Below are positions 56,977 through 64,000 of a stretch of DNA of 64,000 bases, in pieces. A program made the position numbers and the translations under genes. This DNA is from Phycisphaerales bacterium (GTDB lineage Bacteria > Planctomycetota > Phycisphaerae > Phycisphaerales > SM1A02): positions 20,275 to 84,274 of the forward strand of contig JASMKH010000007.1 of assembly GCA_030749435.1 (NCBI GenBank). Direction: 5' to 3'. The first letter of the stretch is position 1. The number at the start of each line of letters is the position of its first letter. Below the pieces are notes generated by a model that saw only the letters and a program-made list of their open reading frames with translations, did no database searches and had not been told where the DNA came from.

Positions 56977-57534
56977 ATCAACGAGGATCTGGAACTGATG
57001 CAGCGGGTGGCCAGCGGCGACGAAACCGCCGTTTCTGAGCTGTATGACCGCTTTGGGGGGCTGGTCTTCAGAGGCGCCCGGCAGTTGCTGCCCTCGGATG
57101 CGGAGGCCGAGGATGCCGTTCAGGAGGTCTTTCTGAGGCTCTGGAAGACCGCTGAACGATTCGACCCCAACCGGGCCAAACTCGTCACCTGGGTCATGCT
57201 GCTGACCAGACGCCACGTCATCGACCGAATCCGGCGATCGGCCGTCAGGCCTCGAACAACCGAGATGAAGGCCGGAAACGAGGGATTCCATGAGGCGGAC
57301 GAGTCCAAGCTCGTCATATCAGAACGATTTACGAAACTTCAAAAAAGTTTGTCGCTGCTGCCGGAGCTGCAGCGGTCTGTTATCGAACGGTCTTATCTAC
57401 AAGGATTTACGCTTCGGGAGGTCTCTATTCAACTTGAGGTCCCCCTCGGAACGGTCAAATCGGCCCTCAGTCGCGGGCTGGCACGGTTGAGAACGAATGC
57501 AAGCGAGGATCTTCCGGATTCGGCTGCATCCTAA
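56977..57534 (+). CDS. ECF-type RNA polymerase sigma factor with possible ATC start
   Basis: 185 residues if begun at ATC 56977, or 178 from ATG 56998. Region 2 (SELYDRFGGLVFRGARQLLPSDAEAEDAVQEVFLRLW) and region 4 (LPELQRSVIERSYLQGFTLREVSIQLEVPLGTVKSALSRGL) are clear. A near-perfect AGGAGGA lies at 56964-56970; its spacing, seven bases after AGGAGG, points at ATC, not ATG. ATC gives INEDLELMQRVASGDE, a normal sigma N-terminus. The anti-sigma gene follows. Confidence 0.85.
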   Translation: MNEDLELMQRVASGDETAVSELYDRFGGLVFRGARQLLPSDAEAEDAVQEVFLRLWKTAERFDPNRAKLVTWVMLLTRRHVIDRIRRSAVRPRTTEMKAGNEGFHEADESKLVISERFTKLQKSLSLLPELQRSVIERSYLQGFTLREVSIQLEVPLGTVKSALSRGLARLRTNASEDLPDSAAS

Positions 57535-57573
57535 GTGAGGATTGTGGCGAACCATGAGTACGAGAACTGACCC

Positions 57574-58401
57574 ATGACTTCCGAACACATGACAACGCCA
57601 TCCCATGAACTGGCTGAATTGGCCATTCTGGACGCCTACGGGCTCCTGGAATCGCCGGATCAGATTCGCTTTGAGCAGGCCTTCCTGGCCACGACCCCGG
57701 ATGTCCAGGCGGAAATCCGCCGCATTCAGGAGGATATTGCCACCGACGAGCGGCTGCTCCCCTCGGCGAGCCCGCCTGAGCACCTTCGCGCCCGGGTGCT
57801 GGAGCGGATCCACACCGCCATGGCCCTGAACTCAGCCGGGCTTGTCATGGGCGGGTACGCCGGCCATCCGGCCGATTCGCTGCCATTTCAGCAGCAGCGA
57901 CCCACCTTCCTCGGCTCGGTATGGACCTGGCGGATGGCTGCGCTGGTCCTGCTCGGCGTGTGCCTCACGCTGATCGTCACCTCAACCTCCAGCAAGCGGC
58001 ACTTCGACCGAATCATGGCTGAAGCCGTGCGGCTCCAGACGGGCCAGACCATTGAGCGCACGCTCGGCGAGGACTACGCCCCGTTCCTCAAGATGATGAA
58101 CAGCCCGACCGCCCGCCACCAGTATCTGGCAGCGGATCATGGGAACGGGTTCCTTCGACTCTCCATCGACGAGAAGAGCGGCGAGTGTTTCCTGTTCGCA
58201 ATGGACTTCATGGGATATGAAGGCCCGTGCAGGGTGGACATCACGTCAAGTGCGGGTGAGGTGCATGCAACCGCCACGTTGCACACTGATCGGATCTTCG
58301 ACGGCATTGCGATGCGGCTCGACCCGGCGACACTGCCCGGATCAAGCATTCGCGTCACCGACGGAACCGGCGCGGTGATCGCCACAGCCCAGCTGATCTA
58401 G
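57574..58401 (+). CDS. Membrane anti-sigma factor (RskA-like)
   Basis: 275 residues. Cytoplasmic helical region (ELAELAILDAYGLLE, DVQAEIRRIQEDI), a membrane helix at about 115-137 (WRMAALVLLGVCLTLIVTS), then an extracytoplasmic domain resembling RskA C-terminal domains (SIRVTDGTGAVIATAQ). This plan and its place after an ECF gene make it the cognate anti-sigma. ATG 57574 is used; 57589 is possible. Confidence 0.82.
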   Translation: MTSEHMTTPSHELAELAILDAYGLLESPDQIRFEQAFLATTPDVQAEIRRIQEDIATDERLLPSASPPEHLRARVLERIHTAMALNSAGLVMGGYAGHPADSLPFQQQRPTFLGSVWTWRMAALVLLGVCLTLIVTSTSSKRHFDRIMAEAVRLQTGQTIERTLGEDYAPFLKMMNSPTARHQYLAADHGNGFLRLSIDEKSGECFLFAMDFMGYEGPCRVDITSSAGEVHATATLHTDRIFDGIAMRLDPATLPGSSIRVTDGTGAVIATAQLI

Positions 58402-58504
58402 CTGGCGCCGCGGCATTCCGAAGCAGTTCACGCTTCATCAGTTGGCTTCCCAGAGGGAGTCGCTGTTGTATTCCGGGCGTGCTGGCGAGAGGCGCCGCGC
58501 AGGG

Positions 58505-60418
58505 TCAGGATGAGGAGTCATCGTGCCGCTTGAGCCAGGCCTCCTCATGCTGGTCCAGCTCCGCTGCGATCTCCTTCTGCTCGTCCAGCACCCGCTGCAA
58601 TTCCTCGGGATCCGACCAGACTGCTTCCTCATCCAGGGAGCCCCGAAGGGCTTCCAAACGCTTCTCCATCGCGGCCATTCGACGCTCAAGAGTGTCGAGC
58701 GGCACAGTTTCGAGCGGCGTCCGGGCCTTCTTGACGGGAGCCAATCGAACCGATCGTCTGGGAGGGTCAGCCGACCGAACTGCGTCGCTCCCGAGCCTGA
58801 GCCAGTCCGACAGCATGCCCTCGTGGACCCTCACCCTGCTTTCACCTTCAAACACAATCAGTCGATCGCAGGTTGCCTCCAGAAGCGCCCGGTCGTGGCT
58901 GACCAGCAGGAGCGTGCCTTGAAACGGACCGCCTTGTGCGAGCACTGACTCAAGACGCTCCGATGTCGCGATATCGACATGGTTGGTCGGCTCATCCAGG
59001 ACGAGCACGTTGTGCCCGCCTCCAAACAGGCCCGCAAGTGTCACTCTCGCGCGTTCACCGCCGGACAGGGATCCGAGGAGGCGGTCCTGATCTTCACCCG
59101 AGAACAGAAAGGCTCCCGCCAGATCGCGAGCAGTCTGCTCTGCGACATCGGTACCACGCGCCTCGACGAGCGTTCGCCGAATCCACTCCCACACGCTCCA
59201 CTGCGGATCGAGATGATCCTGCCGCTGCAGGAACCAGCCTACGTTGACCCCGGCGCCCCGTTCGACGCTCCCGCTCGCCGGCTCGATCTCCCCGAGGAGA
59301 CATCGCAGAAGCGTGGTTTTCCCGGCGCCATTGGGACCGATGATCCCGACGCGATCCCCGCGCCGGATCTCGAGATTGAGGTCCTGGACGAGGTTCAGAT
59401 CACCGAGGCGAACCGCCAGTTCCGATGCGGTGAGCACCATGTCGCCACACCTGGCGATTGAGGGGAGCTGCATGGACGCAACCACCGCGTCTTCCGGCCG
59501 CTCGATGTCTGCTTCATCGATGAATCGTTCCAGACGGGAGGCTCGGCCCCTGGCCTGTTTCGCCCGCTGTCCGGCCTTGTATCGGCGGATGTAGGCCTGC
59601 TCCCGCCGGATGTGATCCTGCTGCTTGTCCCACGCCCGCGATTCCGTGATTCGGCGCTGCGCGCGAAGCTCGACGTAGTTGGAATAGGTGCCGGGATACG
59701 ACTCGAGCTTTCCTCGCCGCACTTCGACGACGCGGGTGCAGACGGCGTCCAGAAGCCAACGGTCGTGGCTGACGATCACAGCTGCACCCTTGTATGTCTC
59801 GTTGAGAAACTGCTCAAGCCACTGGCACCCTTCAATGTCCAGGTGGTTCGTCGGCTCATCAAGCAGCAGGAGGTCGGGTGACTCCAATAGCAGCCTCGCC
59901 AGAGCCAGCCGCGATCGCTCGCCTCCGGAGAGATGTTGCGTCTTCCGCTCGAAGATCTCATCCGGCAGGCCGACACCGTGCAGAACGGCATCGACGCGAT
60001 GTTCGATATCCCATCCGCCGATCGACTCCAACTCGGCCTGCAGTGATGTCTGCCGGTTGAACAGTCGATCGAGCGCCTCGCCCCGGGCAGTCTCCATGTC
60101 GGCGAACACGGCGTTGAGCTCCGCCTGCAGGGCATCAAGCCTGGCGAATGCCGCCCGCGCCACGCCACGAAGGCTCACTCCATCCGGAAACGAGGGATGC
60201 TGATCGAGCAGTCCGACGCGTACGGTGCGGTGGACATCGAGCGTTCCGTCATCGGGCGCCAGTTCACCCGTGAGGAGTCGGAGGAGCGTTGTCTTGCCGG
60301 CACCGTTCCGTCCCAGAAGACCGATTCTGCCCTCCTTCTGAATCGCCAGGTCAACACCATCGAGGATGATGCTGTTGCCGTACTGGACAACGACATTGGA
60401 GAGTGAGGCGAGGCTCAT
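58505..60418 (-). CDS. ABC-F ATPase, Uup-like
   Basis: 637 residues, two ATPase domains without membrane parts. Walker A motifs GRNGAGKTT and GPNGAGKTT, signatures LSGGERSR and LSGGERAR, and the ABC-F linker between (ERFIDEADIERPEDA). The C-terminal helical tail (MEKRLEALRGSLDEEA to DQHEEAWLKRHD) is the Uup/DNA-binding type. ABC-F proteins act on the ribosome or genome stability. Start ATG 60418, beside a G-rich tract. Confidence 0.92.
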   Translation of the reverse strand: MSLASLSNVVVQYGNSIILDGVDLAIQKEGRIGLLGRNGAGKTTLLRLLTGELAPDDGTLDVHRTVRVGLLDQHPSFPDGVSLRGVARAAFARLDALQAELNAVFADMETARGEALDRLFNRQTSLQAELESIGGWDIEHRVDAVLHGVGLPDEIFERKTQHLSGGERSRLALARLLLESPDLLLLDEPTNHLDIEGCQWLEQFLNETYKGAAVIVSHDRWLLDAVCTRVVEVRRGKLESYPGTYSNYVELRAQRRITESRAWDKQQDHIRREQAYIRRYKAGQRAKQARGRASRLERFIDEADIERPEDAVVASMQLPSIARCGDMVLTASELAVRLGDLNLVQDLNLEIRRGDRVGIIGPNGAGKTTLLRCLLGEIEPASGSVERGAGVNVGWFLQRQDHLDPQWSVWEWIRRTLVEARGTDVAEQTARDLAGAFLFSGEDQDRLLGSLSGGERARVTLAGLFGGGHNVLVLDEPTNHVDIATSERLESVLAQGGPFQGTLLLVSHDRALLEATCDRLIVFEGESRVRVHEGMLSDWLRLGSDAVRSADPPRRSVRLAPVKKARTPLETVPLDTLERRMAAMEKRLEALRGSLDEEAVWSDPEELQRVLDEQKEIAAELDQHEEAWLKRHDDSSS

Positions 60419-60428
60419 GGTTCAGTCC

Positions 60429-60483
60429 GGGGAGGGGTTCGTTCTGGGGGGGGTTGTTCCGGGGGTGGGTGATTCCGGGGGGG
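60429..60483 (+). repeat. G-run tandem repeat with quadruplex pattern between divergent genes
   Basis: G runs at 60429-60432, 60434-60437, 60446-60453, 60461-60465, 60467-60469 and 60477-60483. The last four satisfy the G3+N1-7 pattern. The three right-hand units begin GTTCT, GTTCC and ATTCC at 60441, 60456 and 60472, a 15-16 base period. Confidence 0.6.
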
Positions 60484-60552
60484 AGCGGCGTGGCCGCAGG
60501 TGCGTAGAGCGTACCCTGCACCGAGGTCACGTTGGCAGGAGGTAGACGCGAG

Positions 60553-61074
60553 ATGCATGACGCAATGTGGGCTCCGTGGCGGCTGCAGTACCTGCAACAG
60601 CTCGACACTGAGGGTCGATCGGGCGGTGTATTGCCGGACTTCCTCAGTCTCTGCTGGGATGCGCCGGGCGAGGACCAAGCGAACCATGTCATCTACCGCA
60701 ATCCGCACGGGCTCATCATGTTGAACAGGCACCCATATGCCAATGGGCATCTGCTGGTAGCTCTGGGAAAGGCGGCGCCGCGGCTGCTCGACTACTCGTC
60801 CGAAGAACGCGCCGCGTTCTGGAGTCTCGTCGACCACGCGTGGCAATTGCTGCTCACTGCGCTTGATCCGCAGGGTGTCAACATGGGCATCAACGAGGGA
60901 TCGGCCGCCGGTGCGGGGCTTCCCGGCCATCTCCACGCGCATCTCGTACCGCGGTGGCATGGAGACGTCAATTTCATGGGCTCATTGGCAGGGACGCGGG
61001 TCATCCCGTCCAGCCTTGATGCGGTGGCCGACCTGTATCGATCTGCCGGGGTGCCGCCGCCGGATTCTGCGTGA
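60553..61074 (+). CDS. HIT-family hydrolase, Ap4A phosphorylase-like
   Basis: 173 residues. The histidine triad HLHAHLVPRWHGD is complete, preceded by MLNRHPYANGHLLVAL and NMGINEGSAAGAGLPG. The N-terminal MWAPWRLQYLQQL and the VNFMGSLAGTRVIPSSLDA tail match the Ap4A phosphorylase branch (as in Rv2613c). It would break diadenosine polyphosphates. Only one of the Cys positions of the usual zinc C-x2-C is kept. Start ATG 60553 with GGAGG further upstream. Confidence 0.88.
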   Translation: MHDAMWAPWRLQYLQQLDTEGRSGGVLPDFLSLCWDAPGEDQANHVIYRNPHGLIMLNRHPYANGHLLVALGKAAPRLLDYSSEERAAFWSLVDHAWQLLLTALDPQGVNMGINEGSAAGAGLPGHLHAHLVPRWHGDVNFMGSLAGTRVIPSSLDAVADLYRSAGVPPPDSA

Positions 61075-61099
61075 CGCCGGGCGATCCCCTCGGACGCAC

Positions 61100-61299
61100 G
61101 GTGCGAACTGAATCGCGGTCCCGCCTTGGGACTTGCTCGAACCCAAGTACCAGGTGGGTTCGACGGCCGTCGTTCCCGGCCGTCCCCTCGGCGGGGGCGT
61201 GGCCATCGACGCGGCACGGTCGATCCCGAGGGATTCGACAGGAACGAGCAAGTGTGCCCGCGGGCGCGTACATCCGAGGGAGAGCCGCCTCGGCGCACC
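61100..61299. ncRNA. Candidate structured RNA of unknown class
   Basis: Long-range pairs close a domain: GGTGCG (61100-61105) with CGCACC (61294-61299), and ACTTGCTCG (61131-61139) with CGAGCAAGT (61245-61253), extended by GGG/CCC and CGCC/GGCG. Local hairpins: TCGAACCCA/TGGGTTCGA (61137-61163), GACGGCCG/CGGCCGTC (61162-61184), CCCC/GGGG (61184-61196), ATCGAC/GTCGAT (61205-61224), CCGAGG/CCTCGG (61274-61293). CCCAAG (61142-61147) also pairs with CTTGGG (61125-61130), excluding the first hairpin. It lacks the motifs I know of RNase P, tmRNA, SRP or 6S RNA. Strand is uncertain. Confidence 0.4.
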
Positions 61300-61381
61300 C
61301 CCACCCTATCACCGGCAAGGCCCTTCGGCGAGGTCTGAATACGCGATGAACTTCGTTTTCCAGACCTCTGGGCTGAGTCGA

Positions 61382-61410
61382 TTGACAGGAGCAGTTCCCC
61401 CGGAGACACT
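61382..61410 (+). promoter_or_regulatory. Candidate promoter of the small lipoprotein gene
   Basis: Perfect TTGACA at 61382-61387, 17-base spacer, then a weak GACACT at 61405-61410. A transcript would begin about 20 bases before the ATG, just upstream of the AGGAGGG ribosome site. Confidence 0.45.
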
Positions 61411-61438
61411 GGACCGCCTATCCACTCAGGAGGGTCAC

Positions 61439-61723
61439 ATGCTACGCCTGTCCACGACACTGGTTGCCGCCACACTCCTCGCGCTGGCCCTTGGTGGCTG
61501 CTCCAGCAACCCCGAGCGCGTGTCCACCAGCTCGATCCGGGGCAATCTCACGCCGGAACTCCGCGGTACCACCGAGACGCAGTGGGATATCGACAACAAC
61601 ATGGCGATCGTCGGGAATGTCAATCTCCGCCAGGCCTCGGATGACCTGGGGCGGATTTTCCTGATGGATCAGCCCAGCATCCTGAGTCCCTACCCGATCA
61701 TTCCGACGGGCAAGGACCCCTGA
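61439..61723 (+). CDS. Small lipoprotein of unknown function
   Basis: 94 residues. AGGAGGG lies four bases upstream. MLRLSTTLVAATLLALALGGC is a lipoprotein signal with lipobox A-L-G-G-C. The mature 73 residues (ETQWDIDNNMAIVGNVNLRQ, LMDQPSILSPYPIIPTG) hold no known motif. It sits just upstream of rpsA on the same strand. Confidence 0.75.
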   Translation: MLRLSTTLVAATLLALALGGCSSNPERVSTSSIRGNLTPELRGTTETQWDIDNNMAIVGNVNLRQASDDLGRIFLMDQPSILSPYPIIPTGKDP

Positions 61724-61800
61724 TCGGGGCTCACACGGCTCAATCGACATCAACTGGCCAGGCGGCGAGCGCACGCCCCGAGTTTGGAGCTTGGGTGCTG

Positions 61801-61806
61801 TATACT
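61801..61806 (+). promoter_or_regulatory. Candidate -10 box of the rpsA promoter
   Basis: TATACT at 61801-61806 in a GCTG context. No convincing -35 is seen at 17 bases. The message would have a leader of about 135 bases, consistent with the long leaders known for rpsA genes. Confidence 0.4.
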
Positions 61807-61950
61807 GCTCGATTCACAATTCAGGGCCATCGTTACGGTTCCGGATGACTTGGTGGGCGCACCGCGCGTCCCCGCCGCGAGCCACGATGTCGATCCATTG
61901 CGTGCGGCCGCGGCCCGCATGACCCCGCCCTGGTGCCGCGTATTCACCCC

Positions 61951-63726
61951 ATGGTTGATTTCAATCTCATCGCCGATCTCGGCGTGGACGATGCTGAAGT
62001 AGCGGCCCTTCTGAAAACCGGATCCGGCGAAGCCGTCGGCGATGACAATCTCGAGTCGTTGCTCGCCGGGGACATACAGCAGGTTTCCCGCGGGAGAATC
62101 CTCAAGGGCAAGGTTGCCGGCCGTGCCGGTGATGAAGCCGTCGTCGATGTCGGTCTCAAGTCTGAGGGGCTCATTCACAAGAGCGAATTCGACGACTTCG
62201 AGGCGCTGCAGCCCGGCGAAGAAATCGAAGTGCTGTTGGAGGAGTTCGACGACGGCACCGGAGTGATCAAGCTCTCCAAGCGTAAGGCCGATCGCATTCG
62301 CGGCTGGGAGCGGGTCCTTGAGTCCAAGAATGAGGGCGATCTGGTCGAGGGCCGCGGGATGCGGAAGATCAAGGGCGGCTTGCTCGTCGACATCGGCGTG
62401 CCCGTCTTCCTTCCGGCCTCTCAAATCGACGTGCGGCGTCCGGGCGACGTCAGTGAGTTCATCGGACGCACGATTCGCGCCGAGATTCTCAAGATCGACG
62501 AAGACCGCCGAAACATCGTCATCAGCAGGCGGCGTGTTCTTGAGCGTGAACGTGCCGAGGCGAAGGACAAGATTCTCGGCAGCCTCGACGAGGGCCAGCT
62601 GATCAAGGGCGTTGTCACCAATATCGCAGACTTCGGTGCCTTCATCGACCTCGGCGGCATCGACGGGCTCCTTCACATCACGGACATGAGTTGGGGCCGG
62701 GTCAACCACCCGAGCGAGATCTGCAAGCCGGGCGATGAACTCGAGGTAAAAGTCCTGCGGATCGATCTGGAGAAGGAGAAGATCGCGCTTGGGCTGAAGC
62801 AGAAAGAACCCTCCCCGTGGGACGACATCGAAGCCCGGTTCCCGATCAACAATCGGATCAGCGGCAAGGTCGTCAGTCTGGTGAGTTATGGCGCGTTCAT
62901 CGAACTGATGGAGGGCATCGAGGGTCTGGTGCATGTCTCTGAGATGTCATGGACCAGGCGCATCAATCACCCGAGTGAAATGGTCTCGGTCGGTGATGAG
63001 ATCGAAGTCGTCGTGCTGGACATCAACCGGGACAAGCAGGAGATCTCGCTGGGCATCAAGCAGACGGAACTGAATCCGTGGGAGCTCGTTGCCGAGCGTT
63101 ACCCGGCTGGAACGGTTGTCGAGGGCACGGTTCGAAACCTCACCAACTACGGCGCCTTCATCGAGATCGAACCTGGGATCGACGGCCTGCTTCACGTTTC
63201 GGACATGTCGTGGACAGAGAAGATCTCCCACGCCAACGAGAAATACAAGAAGGGCGATCCAGTCGAGTGCGTGGTGCTCGAGATCGATCAGGAGAAGCAG
63301 CGAGTCGGCCTCGGGGTCAAGCAACTCACCGAGGATCCATGGGTCAGCGCCATTCCCGACGCCTATCACCCCGGCATGGTGGTTCACGGCAAGGTCACGA
63401 AGATCACCAACTTCGGCGTGTTCGTCGAGCTTGAAGAGGGGCTTGAGGGCCTCCTTCACATATCGGAACTCTCCGACGAGAAGGTCGATGACCCGCAGGA
63501 CGTCGTCAAGCCAGAGCAGGAAGTCGACGTCAAGATTCTGCGGGTCGATACCGACGAGCGGAAGATTGGCCTGAGCCTGAAGCGAGCCCAATGGGGCGAT
63601 GCTGCTCGGGGTGAAGAGACCGCTCAACCGGGATCCGGCGATGCGGGGCCCGCGCCCAAGTCGGCACCGACCCGTGGCGGCATGGACGACCATGGCGCGC
63701 TTGGTACAGACAAGATCGAACTCTGA
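61951..63726 (+). CDS. rpsA: 30S ribosomal protein S1
   Basis: 591 residues from ATG 61951 (MVDFNL); GTG 61933 is possible. Six S1 domains: the first two are diverged (GKVAGRAGDEAVVDVGL, MRKIKGGLLVDIG), four are classical (NIADFGAFIDLGGIDGLLHI, VSYGAFIELMEGIEGLVHV, LTNYGAFIEIEPGIDGLLHV, ITNFGVFVELEEGLEGLLHI). S1 brings mRNA to the 30S subunit. No ribosome site precedes it. The C-terminus is a 35-residue low-complexity tail. Confidence 0.95.
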   Translation: MVDFNLIADLGVDDAEVAALLKTGSGEAVGDDNLESLLAGDIQQVSRGRILKGKVAGRAGDEAVVDVGLKSEGLIHKSEFDDFEALQPGEEIEVLLEEFDDGTGVIKLSKRKADRIRGWERVLESKNEGDLVEGRGMRKIKGGLLVDIGVPVFLPASQIDVRRPGDVSEFIGRTIRAEILKIDEDRRNIVISRRRVLERERAEAKDKILGSLDEGQLIKGVVTNIADFGAFIDLGGIDGLLHITDMSWGRVNHPSEICKPGDELEVKVLRIDLEKEKIALGLKQKEPSPWDDIEARFPINNRISGKVVSLVSYGAFIELMEGIEGLVHVSEMSWTRRINHPSEMVSVGDEIEVVVLDINRDKQEISLGIKQTELNPWELVAERYPAGTVVEGTVRNLTNYGAFIEIEPGIDGLLHVSDMSWTEKISHANEKYKKGDPVECVVLEIDQEKQRVGLGVKQLTEDPWVSAIPDAYHPGMVVHGKVTKITNFGVFVELEEGLEGLLHISELSDEKVDDPQDVVKPEQEVDVKILRVDTDERKIGLSLKRAQWGDAARGEETAQPGSGDAGPAPKSAPTRGGMDDHGALGTDKIEL

Positions 63727-63757
63727 TCTCCATCAGGGTCCCTTGACCGATGACGCG

Positions 63758-63791
63758 GACGGCTTCCTGTCTCTCCCGGCAGGAAGCCGTC
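63758..63791. terminator. 12-bp hairpin after rpsA, possibly bidirectional
   Basis: GACGGCTTCCTG (63758-63769) pairs perfectly with CAGGAAGCCGTC (63780-63791), ten-base loop. No T tract on the plus strand. The stop of the small minus-strand frame lies at its edge. Confidence 0.55.
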
Positions 63792-63876
63792 AGCACATCG
63801 CGACGAAGGTGAGCAGCGTCAGGACCGCCATCTTCCGGCGGTTCGCTGTCCAGTTCATGAGCGTCGCAAGCGTCAC
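63790..63876 (-). CDS. Possible 28-residue membrane peptide
   Basis: GTG at the complement of 63874-63876 with AGGAG eight bases upstream. The product reads MTLATLMNWTANRR then KMAVLTLLTFVAMC, a basic stretch followed by a hydrophobic run of 12-13. The TGA sits at the edge of the hairpin. It would be too short for normal gene finders. It could equally be chance; the ribosome site and hairpin are the only support. Confidence 0.3.
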   Translation of the reverse strand: MTLATLMNWTANRRKMAVLTLLTFVAMC

Positions 63877-64000
63877 GGCGCATTCTCCTCATCTCTTCAA
63901 CGCTGGGGGCTGCACTGGCGTCTCCGCCAGCCTCGAATACCATGCCCCATGCTGCGGGGCGGGCAAGGTAATGCCGCCAGATTAGGCGAAGGAGCGGCTT
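63877..64000. other. Right-hand end, no gene recognised
   Basis: The last 124 bases hold no frame with a ribosome site or family similarity on either strand. TTGCCC on the minus strand may be part of a promoter for the small frame to the left. Confidence 0.5.

Larger units (their letters stand above)
61075..61438. other. 365-base gap without a convincing protein gene
   Basis: Short open frames exist on both strands but none shows a ribosome site or family similarity. The stretch holds the structured RNA candidate at 61100-61299, another hairpin (GAGGTCTG/CAGACCTC, 61330-61368), and a TTGACA promoter box at 61382. Confidence 0.7.

Noticed and set aside
61225..61252. GGATTCGACAGG resembling the 5' consensus of tmRNA
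   Set aside because: No tag reading frame with a terminal Ala-Ala stop, no acceptor stem or CCA, and the fit is explained by a GC-rich context.

Overview
The window is a GC-rich, densely coding bacterial segment that reads most like a planctomycete of the class Phycisphaerae. That assignment is an inference. It rests on C-terminal dockerin-like motifs of the D-V-D-D-L-L-x-V-I-x-x-[WF]-G type and a Cys-rich GACC motif on secreted proteins, type II pseudopilins with H-x-G style C-termini, a squalene-hopene cyclase, an LpxL-type acyltransferase and scattered respiratory genes. No rRNA, tRNA, CRISPR array, prophage, insertion sequence or integrase was seen.

Layout. 1-1758: end of a STAS-domain gene, then ExbD and TonB-like genes, an energy-transduction cluster whose ExbB would lie upstream. 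1771-7219: surE, an HpnB-like glycosyltransferase on the minus strand, NAD(P)HX epimerase, and a LolC/LolD-type lipoprotein-export ABC pair. 7413-9929: clpC. 9956-14556: a lipoprotein, an RluA-type pseudouridine synthase, squalene-hopene cyclase and a FIST sensor protein. 14586-29696: an alpha-glucan island. A minus-strand sugar ABC operon (binding protein fused to the MalF permease, MalG, MsmK/UgpC ATPase, then MOSC) diverges from a plus-strand run of secreted GH13 amylase, 4-alpha-glucanotransferase, glucan phosphorylase, two secreted proteins with dockerin-like ends and a pseudopilin. 29708-36704: lysine 6-aminotransferase, a membrane coiled-coil protein, acyltransferase, receiver protein, three unknowns, and OppD. 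36701-39443: OppC behind a sigma factor/membrane-protein/secreted-protein set. 39527-45683: Ca2+/Na+ antiporter, dnaB, HU, TrkA and TrkH. 45729-51951: a lone nuoI, then ATP synthase genes atpZ, atpI-like, atpB, atpE, atpF, atpH, a SIMPL-domain gene and atpA. The cluster stops at a strong hairpin with no atpG, atpD or atpC. 52070-64000: a CysQ/HAL2-type phosphatase, SLC13 transporter, EEP-family protein, pseudopilin, a second ECF sigma/anti-sigma pair, Uup-type ABC-F, HIT hydrolase, a 365-base gap rich in RNA structure, a small lipoprotein and rpsA.

How the genes work together. The clearest physiological unit is external and internal alpha-glucan use: secreted GH13 enzymes cut polymer, the ABC transporter imports oligosaccharides, and MalQ plus GlgP convert them to glucose 1-phosphate. 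The second is membrane energetics: TrkAH, NuoI and F0/F1 subunits. Hopanoid synthesis (cyclase, possibly the HpnB-like enzyme), outer-membrane lipid and lipoprotein genes (LpxL-like, LolCD-like) and the ExbD/TonB pair point to a Gram-negative envelope.

Non-coding signals stand out. Hairpins flank atpE on both sides, and one buries the atpF ribosome binding site. A switchable leader precedes a sigma gene whose best ribosome binding site points at an ATC codon. A 200-base candidate structured RNA lies at 61100-61299. Several genes appear to be leaderless, with a -10-like box within 6-15 bases of the start and no Shine-Dalgarno sequence. All calls come from reading the sequence; no database search or folding program was run.
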